64,000 bases of DNA, from NCBI RefSeq assembly GCF_001499655.1, contig NZ_LN879502.1, positions 682,001-746,000 on the forward strand, in the 5' to 3' direction. The notes beneath the pieces are model-generated. The model was not told the origin of the DNA and ran no database searches. It was given only the letters and a program-made list of their open reading frames with translations. Below are positions 59,874 to 64,000 of the stretch, piece by piece (the first letter of the stretch is position 1; each line of letters starts with the position of its first letter). Position numbers and translations under genes: made by a program. The stretch is from Candidatus Protochlamydia naegleriophila. Lineage in GTDB: Bacteria; Chlamydiota; Chlamydiia; Chlamydiales; Parachlamydiaceae.

Positions 59874-61211
59874 ATGGTTTTGGCAACCTATCAAGGCAAA
59901 AGAGTTCTCGTCATCGGCCTCGGGCTTAGCGGTCGCTCTGCGGCCAACTTCCTGCTTAAATTGGGAGCAGAGGTGCATGGCGTCGATCGCAATGCTACTA
60001 TGCTTGAGACCCATCCAGACTTATTAGCGATCAAGCAAGAAGGCTTAAAAATTAAGCTCGATCATGAGATGAACGATTTAGCAGGTTTTGATTTAGTCGT
60101 TCTTTCGCCCGGGATCTCAACCTCACATCCCTTGGCAGTCAAGGCTTTACAGATGGGGATTGAACTGATTGGGGAGATTGAGCTTGGGTGCCGTGCTGCC
60201 CATCATTCTATGATTGGCATAACTGGAACGAATGGCAAGACGACTGTCACCTTACTGATCACTCATGTGCTCAACCAAAGCGGCCTTTTGGCAAAGGCGC
60301 TTGGTAATGTGGGCGTTCCTTTTACGCAAGAAATTTTAACTCTGAAGCCGGAAGAAATCGCCGTGTTAGAGTTGAGCTCTTATCAGCTTGAAACGCTTCA
60401 GCAAAAAATCTTGGATGAGGCCCTTATTTTGAATGTGACTCCCGATCACCTGGACCGTTATGGGACAATGCAAAAATATGCGGAAGCAAAGTTTGGGATT
60501 GAACGGTCTATGAAAAATGGCGGAAGTTTATTTGTCGAGCGAGAAACGAAAGAAGCTTATGGACATTTATTAGAGGGACAATTGGTTTCCTCGTACGGGT
60601 ATACAGCCGACTGCACTGTTTATACCGACCTGGAATGTGTCTTTCTTAATGGGCAGGCAATGTTTACCTTGCCTCCCGCTTTAAGAGGAAAGCAGAGCCA
60701 TGATGTCGAAAATCTTTTGGCCGCCTATGCTGTTTGCTCAAGGAGAGGAATCAGCGCCCAGCAATTTTTACAAGCTTATGCCACTTTTAAAAAACCGTCC
60801 CATCGGATTGAGTTCGTCCTGGAAAGAGATGGGGTGCGCTATTATGACGACAGTAAAGGAACTAATATTGATGCCGTCATGCGTGCCGTTCAATCTCTTG
60901 ATGGAATGATTATTTTAATTGCTGGCGGGGTCGATAAAGGTGCTTCTTATACTCCTTGGATTCAGTTGTTTAAAGATCGGGTAAAATTGATTTGTGCAAT
61001 TGGGCAGGCTGCTGATAAGATAAAGGGTCAACTTTCACATCAAATTCCGGTGCATATTTCAACGACTCTTGACCTGGCCATTCAACATGCTGCCGGTTTG
61101 GCTAAAAAAGGTGAGATTGTTTTGCTCTCTCCTGGCTGCGCAAGTTTTGATATGTTTAGAGACTATGTGCATCGAGGGGAAGAGTTTCAACGCCTTGTAC
61201 GGCAACTTTAA
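59874..61211 (+). CDS. murD: UDP-MurNAc-L-alanine--D-glutamate ligase MurD
   Basis: Mur ligase adding D-glutamate. The N-terminal Rossmann-like domain begins VLVIGLGLSGRSAANFL, the ATP loop is GITGTNGKTTVTLL (about residue 115), and ELSSYQLE, NVTPDHLDRYG and the C-terminal KPSHRIEFV and YYDDSKGTN segments are typical of MurD. 445 aa is normal. GGAG lies 6 bases before the start and mraY ends 13 bases upstream. Confidence 0.95.
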   Translation: MVLATYQGKRVLVIGLGLSGRSAANFLLKLGAEVHGVDRNATMLETHPDLLAIKQEGLKIKLDHEMNDLAGFDLVVLSPGISTSHPLAVKALQMGIELIGEIELGCRAAHHSMIGITGTNGKTTVTLLITHVLNQSGLLAKALGNVGVPFTQEILTLKPEEIAVLELSSYQLETLQQKILDEALILNVTPDHLDRYGTMQKYAEAKFGIERSMKNGGSLFVERETKEAYGHLLEGQLVSSYGYTADCTVYTDLECVFLNGQAMFTLPPALRGKQSHDVENLLAAYAVCSRRGISAQQFLQAYATFKKPSHRIEFVLERDGVRYYDDSKGTNIDAVMRAVQSLDGMIILIAGGVDKGASYTPWIQLFKDRVKLICAIGQAADKIKGQLSHQIPVHISTTLDLAIQHAAGLAKKGEIVLLSPGCASFDMFRDYVHRGEEFQRLVRQL

Positions 61212-61328
61212 TATAGAATAATGTTGTTTATGCCCAAAACAGCAGAGAAATTGATTGGCAAACGCAATTTTTCAGATGTTTTGTGTATAAGCAGGCCTAA
61301 AGCGACGAGAAGTCGGAGGGAAAACAGA

Positions 61329-62075
61329 ATGACAAGAAAAGATACCATACTCATTGCAGTTGTCATTAATGCTGGCTTATTAGCGATCTTATTTGCTACA
61401 GCGATTATTTATGATACTGACAAAATGTTAGAACAGCCCGATTTTAATTCCTCTTTGGCTGATGGCAAGGATGGGGCGCCAATTGATGTATCGCCGAATT
61501 TAATTGCAACAGGACCTGCTGCTACGGTTGATGAGGTGGATAATGTGTTGAAGTACTATTCGCAACCACCCCAATCGCTAAAAATGGAGTCACCTGCCGA
61601 TCAATACATTCCAGAGCCGATCGCTGTCCAAACCAACGCTCCTGACGATGAGGATTTAACTCCAGAACCTGCTCCGATTTATGTGGGCAAGTTTGTGGAG
61701 GTCTCAGTCAAGAAAGGAGATATGTTAGAAAAGATTGCAAGAGCCAATGGAACGACTGTTGAAGCTATCAAGAAGGCCAATCAGATGCAGAATGAGCGCC
61801 TCTCTATTGGGCAGGTTTTAAAGATTCCTGTTAAAAAAGAAAAAACAGTTGTAGCCGCAGCACAAGCACCTATACAGGCTAAAAAGCAGGCAGAGGCTAA
61901 GACAAGCGAGAGTTCATCAGCTGAGGCTGTTTACTACGTGATTAAGAGCGGTGATAATCCTTGGAAAGTTGCCAAGCAATTTAATGTGAAGTATGACGAT
62001 ATTTTACGCTTGAATCAATTAGATGAAGAGAAAGCTCGCAATTTAAAGATAGGGGACCGCATCCGCGTCAAGTAG
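61329..62075 (+). CDS. Membrane-anchored double LysM protein (nlpD position)
   Basis: Peptidoglycan-binding protein. I start at 61329, where GGAGG lies 7 bases upstream; the frame is open to 61221 without a site. An N-terminal membrane helix (TILIAVVINAGLLAILFATAII) anchors it, followed by a low-complexity periplasmic linker. LysM1 is at about 120-167 (VSVKKGDMLEKIARANG to IGQVLKIPV) and LysM2 at about 203-248 (YVIKSGDNPWKVAKQFN to IGDRIRV). There is no M23 peptidase domain. Its place between murD and ftsW matches the chlamydial NlpD/AmiA-activator gene, so a role in division-site peptidoglycan remodelling is likely. Confidence 0.87.
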   Translation: MTRKDTILIAVVINAGLLAILFATAIIYDTDKMLEQPDFNSSLADGKDGAPIDVSPNLIATGPAATVDEVDNVLKYYSQPPQSLKMESPADQYIPEPIAVQTNAPDDEDLTPEPAPIYVGKFVEVSVKKGDMLEKIARANGTTVEAIKKANQMQNERLSIGQVLKIPVKKEKTVVAAAQAPIQAKKQAEAKTSESSSAEAVYYVIKSGDNPWKVAKQFNVKYDDILRLNQLDEEKARNLKIGDRIRVK

Positions 62076-62078
62076 TTC

Positions 62079-63197
62079 ATGAGTACCTTTTACCGACCTC
62101 TGCTTCTCTTTTGCGTGGCCTCTATCTTTGCGATGGGTCTAGTCATGATTTTCAATACGACCTCAGCAGAAGTATTGGATCATGCTTTGGACCGGAGCAC
62201 CCATCAGGCCTTATTTAAGCAAATTATTTACTGTTTAGTAGGGCTTGCTATGGCGGGCGGTGTCTGGTATGTGGGGTATCAAAAGATGATTGCTTGGAGC
62301 CCCTATTTGCTTGGCTTCTTTTGCTTCTTGCTGCTTTTGACCCTTATTCCAGGGATTGGTAAAGAGGTGAATGGTTCGCGGCGCTGGATCGGAGCCGGGG
62401 GGCTTTACTTTCAACCCTCTGAATTTGTCAAATATGTGGTGCCGGCCTATTTTTGTTACTGCTTGCAAGGCATTGATGGCTCGACGCTTGAATTGCGCAG
62501 CTTTCTTAAAATCATTGGCAAAATAGGTGTTCCCATTTTACTTATTCTCGTCGAGCCAAATAACGGCACGGCGGGGGTCATTGGCCTCTTGGTTGTCGTC
62601 ATGTGCGTGATGACGCGTATTCGTTTTAAGTATTGGGCCTTACCTCTCTCGATTTTTCTGGTAATCGGGGCGGTTTCAGCCTATAACTTGCCTTATGTTT
62701 CTGCCCGCTTGAAAGTTTACTTGCATCCTGAGCTTGACCTCCGAGGGAAGGGGCACCAACCCTATCAAGCCAAGATTGCGGCTGGATCGGGTCAGTTATT
62801 TGGAAGAGGGCCAGGCAATAGTTTGCAGAAGCTCAGCTATCTTCCCGAGGCTCAAAACGACTATATCGCAGCGATTTATGCCGAAGAATTTGGATTCTTA
62901 GGAATTGTCAGTCTCATCGTTCTCTATATGATCATTGGCTATGTCGGATTTTATATCGCGCATACGACGTTTGACAGGAGCGGATTTTACTTTGCAACGG
63001 CGATTACATTTTTGATCTGCTTTCAAGCGTTCATGAACCTCGGAGTCGTTTCAGGACTCCTGCCGAGTACTGGACTCAATTTGCCTTTTTTCAGTCAGGG
63101 CGGAACCTCTTTAATGGCCAATATCATGGGACTTGGGCTTTTATTAAACATTGCACATAGCCAAAAGGAACAACAATGTCAAAACGGATTCTCATAA
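62079..63197 (+). CDS. ftsW: Lipid II polymerase FtsW (SEDS family)
   Basis: Polytopic SEDS glycosyltransferase for septal peptidoglycan. Ten helices with the family pattern: GVWYVGYQ region, GSRRWIG with PSEFVKYVVPAYF (SEDS motif around residues 100-125), EPNNGTAGVI, GSGQLFGRGPGNSLQKLSYLPEAQNDYIAAIYAEEFGF and the closing LPSTGLNLPFFSQGGTSLMANIMGLGLLLN. 372 aa is normal. It begins 3 bases after the LysM gene and overlaps murG by about 20 bases, so translation is coupled. Confidence 0.95.
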   Translation: MSTFYRPLLLFCVASIFAMGLVMIFNTTSAEVLDHALDRSTHQALFKQIIYCLVGLAMAGGVWYVGYQKMIAWSPYLLGFFCFLLLLTLIPGIGKEVNGSRRWIGAGGLYFQPSEFVKYVVPAYFCYCLQGIDGSTLELRSFLKIIGKIGVPILLILVEPNNGTAGVIGLLVVVMCVMTRIRFKYWALPLSIFLVIGAVSAYNLPYVSARLKVYLHPELDLRGKGHQPYQAKIAAGSGQLFGRGPGNSLQKLSYLPEAQNDYIAAIYAEEFGFLGIVSLIVLYMIIGYVGFYIAHTTFDRSGFYFATAITFLICFQAFMNLGVVSGLLPSTGLNLPFFSQGGTSLMANIMGLGLLLNIAHSQKEQQCQNGFS

Positions 63198-64000
63198 CTG
63201 CTGGTGGAACAGGCGGACATGTGTATCCAGCTCAAGGATTGGCTCAGCAGCTTGCCAAACAACCCTCTTCTCCCCAGGTGCTATTCGTCGCAGGCTGTTT
63301 GGCTACTAACAAGTATTTTGATCGATCAAGTTTTGCCTTTCGTGAAGTCACAACGAGTCCTCTTGTCTCTCGAAATCCCTTAAAAACCTTAAAGGGTTTC
63401 GTCAATCTTGCACGTGGAGTCTGGCAAAGCATCCAAGTCATGAAAGAATTTAAGCCGGACGTTGTTGTAGGATTCGGCAGTTATTATACTGTCCCTACGT
63501 TGCTTGCGGCTAAATATCTCCGCATTCCGATCATTCTACATGAAGCCAATAGCATTCCTGGCAAGGCTAATAAATGGCTTTCAATGCTTGCCTGGCGCAT
63601 AGGAGTGCATTTTCCTGCGACAAAGGCTCTTCTAAAAGGAGATGTCGTAGAAGTGGGAATGCCTTTGCGGGAAGGATATCAAAAGGGGCGAATTGAAAAG
63701 GCGAGCGCCTTGGATTACTTTCAACTGGATCAGGAGTGTCCAACGCTATTGATCTTTGGAGGTTCTCAAGGGGCTCAAGCCATTAATCGCTTGATGAAAG
63801 GATGCTCTGAAAAGCTTAAAGCGTCTCGGGTACAATTCATTCATTTTACTGGAGATGCTCGAGTCGTTGATGAATTTAAAAGCTGTTATGAAGAGTGCGG
63901 GATTAAGGCTTGCGTCAAGCCTTTCGAGAATCACATGCATTTGGCGTGGCATGCAGCCGATTTGTTTATTGGCCGATCGGGGGCCTCTACCATTGCTGAA
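63176..64000 (+). CDS. murG: UDP-GlcNAc--lipid I transferase MurG (3' end cut by window)
   Basis: Glycosyltransferase adding GlcNAc to lipid I to form lipid II. AAGGA lies 6 bases before the ATG at 63176, inside the ftsW end. The N-terminal glycine-rich loop TAGGTGGHVYPAQG, then VVGFGSYYTVP, LHEANSIPGKANK and LLIFGGSQGAQAINR are diagnostic. 275 codons are present and the frame continues through the window end; about 85 residues are missing. Confidence 0.95.
   Translation, partial: MSKRILITAGGTGGHVYPAQGLAQQLAKQPSSPQVLFVAGCLATNKYFDRSSFAFREVTTSPLVSRNPLKTLKGFVNLARGVWQSIQVMKEFKPDVVVGFGSYYTVPTLLAAKYLRIPIILHEANSIPGKANKWLSMLAWRIGVHFPATKALLKGDVVEVGMPLREGYQKGRIEKASALDYFQLDQECPTLLIFGGSQGAQAINRLMKGCSEKLKASRVQFIHFTGDARVVDEFKSCYEECGIKACVKPFENHMHLAWHAADLFIGRSGASTIAE

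Noticed and set aside
1..64000. CRISPR array, rRNA operon or intact transposase
   Set aside because: No regularly spaced direct repeats, rRNA sequence or transposase ORF were seen.

Overview
The window looks like the chromosome of an amoeba-infecting chlamydia of the Parachlamydiaceae (Protochlamydia/Parachlamydia type); the species cannot be fixed from sequence alone. Three things point there. The right end carries a peptidoglycan-division cluster in chlamydial order (murF, mraY, murD, a LysM protein in the nlpD position, ftsW, murG). Housekeeping genes are scattered among large unique proteins. Several of those proteins carry eukaryote-facing domains (F-box, protein tyrosine phosphatase, SopB/IpgD-type phosphatase, YopJ-like clan CE enzymes).

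Layout. 0-8.4 kb: end of a TPR-like protein, a secreted protein, a patatin lipoprotein, HtrA/DegP, a membrane protein resembling an inclusion protein, an M20 dipeptidase and an M48 membrane protease. 8.5-16.7 kb: a PTP-like phosphatase, a secreted sulfatase, an M19 dipeptidase, a large inverted-repeat element, a 991-aa M16C (PreP-like) protease and a 59-aa DUF1328 membrane protein missed by length cut-offs. 17.1-21.6 kb: pssA followed by a glcDEF-like flavin/Fe-S operon. 21.7-25.3 kb: two paralogous NADAR proteins flanking a phosphoribosyltransferase-like protein with three basophilic-kinase-like motifs in its tail; this is the most unusual module. 25.4-32.5 kb: lexA with a frameshifted PAP2 phosphatase coupled upstream, a 7TM-HD phosphodiesterase, an SDR, a DEAD-box helicase and an orphan pseudaminate synthase.

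32.8-41.2 kb is an effector-like island. It holds an F-box protein with a bipartite nuclear-localisation signal, and three His-Asp-Gln-Cys (YopJ/Ulp-like) proteins, one of them frameshifted; phosphoglucomutase lies inside it. 41.2-51.2 kb: Mrp ATPase, a YkgJ-type protein, a 37-aa membrane peptide, an NSS transporter, a complete FecBCD-like ABC importer, a solitary groEL with a non-canonical acidic tail, rsmI and tRNA-Cys. 51.7-56.7 kb: an [ST]P-rich candidate effector, a SopB/IpgD-like inositol phosphatase and a delta-9 fatty acid desaturase. 57.2-64 kb: the peptidoglycan cluster, with murG cut by the window end.

Together the genes describe an intracellular bacterium with its own cell-wall synthesis and periplasmic quality control. 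It appears to invest heavily in host manipulation: phosphoinositides, tyrosine phosphorylation, ubiquitin ligases, acyl-transfer or deubiquitination, and possibly ADP-ribose chemistry. No rRNA, CRISPR array or intact transposase was seen.
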